From contig CAYSKJ010000073.1 in the NCBI GenBank assembly GCA_964431655.1, positions 1-14,814 of the forward strand: a DNA stretch of 14,814 bases, in the 5' to 3' direction. A program made the translations under genes and the position numbers. Below the pieces are notes generated by a model. That model saw nothing but the letters and a program-made list of their open reading frames with translations. It was not told the origin of the DNA and made no database searches. Source of the stretch: CAYMEV01 sp964431655 [NCBI: uncultured bacterium]. GTDB lineage: Bacteria > CAYMEV01. Positions 14,627-14,814 of this stretch are shown here, in pieces. The first letter of the stretch is position 1. The number at the start of each line of letters is the position of its first letter.

Positions 14627-14814
14627 TTGAGCAGATTTGTCCCTGATTTCATATTTAATAATTATTTAGAAAACAGGTTATCCGGGGATTTGGAAGCTTA
14701 TACCATGTTTATTGATATTTCAGGCTTTACCTCCATGACCGAAAATCTGATGTCTTTTGGAAAAGAAGGGGCCGAGATACTCTCAAGAATTATAAACAGT
14801 GTTTTTACCAGATG
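14627..14814 (+). CDS. Class III adenylate/guanylate cyclase, N-terminal part (runs off window)
   Basis: Sixty-two codons are visible and the rest is beyond the window. From TTG the protein reads LSRFVPDFIFNNYLENRLSG, then YTMFIDISGFTSMTENL, then KEGAEILSRIINSVF. This is the start of a class III nucleotide cyclase catalytic domain: the F-x-D-I-x-G-F-T motif with the first metal-binding aspartate, followed by the GAE-L---IN--F helix. The domain sits within 25 residues of the N-terminus, as in large cytoplasmic cyclases that continue into AAA/TPR regions, but what follows here is unseen. The TTG start is chosen because GGAGAG stands eight bases upstream; the ATG at 14611 is in another frame that stops within 12 codons. 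The gene probably makes cAMP (or cGMP); which cannot be read from this part. Confidence 0.85.
   Translation, partial: MSRFVPDFIFNNYLENRLSGDLEAYTMFIDISGFTSMTENLMSFGKEGAEILSRIINSVFTR

Overview
The window looks like chromosomal DNA from a free-living bacterium. A spirochaete is my best guess, from a class III cyclase, a HAMP-SpoIIE phosphatase and a DUF4388/TPR scaffold lying together, and from heavy use of AGG and ATA codons. No rRNA or marker gene settles this. Most of the window is ordinary housekeeping and signalling DNA. The first ~2.4 kb is visibly more AT-rich and holds genes I cannot assign to any family.

Layout. (1) Positions 1-2290, minus strand: a tight three-gene operon of exported or membrane-anchored proteins of unknown function. 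It is preceded by a good promoter and an unusual 5' end. A strong Shine-Dalgarno serves an ATG that is out of frame with the first gene, and six 8-bp tandem repeats lie between that ATG and the in-frame ATG. This is the most interesting spot in the window. (2) Positions 2230-2507: intergenic, with a possible 3' gene remnant and the edge of the AT-rich segment. (3) Positions 2508-8964, minus strand: a probable four-gene operon, in transcription order a four-domain CoA-disulfide/polysulfide-type reductase (FAD reductase, rhodanese, TusA and DsrE-like), a SagB-type nitroreductase, an X-family DNA polymerase with a PHP domain, and an exported TPR protein. (4) Positions 9064-10188, minus strand: a DUF4388/TPR scaffold protein, transcribed divergently from (5) 10350-14516, plus strand: glycyl-tRNA synthetase, a membrane-bound SpoIIE-type PP2C phosphatase, and an NAD-dependent sugar-nucleotide epimerase, with a 10-nt gap and then an ATGA overlap. 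(6) From 14627 to the window end, plus strand: the N-terminus of a class III adenylate/guanylate cyclase.

How they fit together. The reductase and nitroreductase are both flavin redox enzymes and probably act on cytoplasmic sulfane sulfur, thiol or related electron acceptors. PolX and the TPR protein appear to share their transcript rather than their pathway. The SpoIIE phosphatase, DUF4388 protein and cyclase are independent signalling parts typical of bacteria rich in regulatory networks. Two features could allow slippage-based switching: the 8-bp repeat tract at the start of the AT-rich operon, and a G8 run inside the phosphatase sensor domain.
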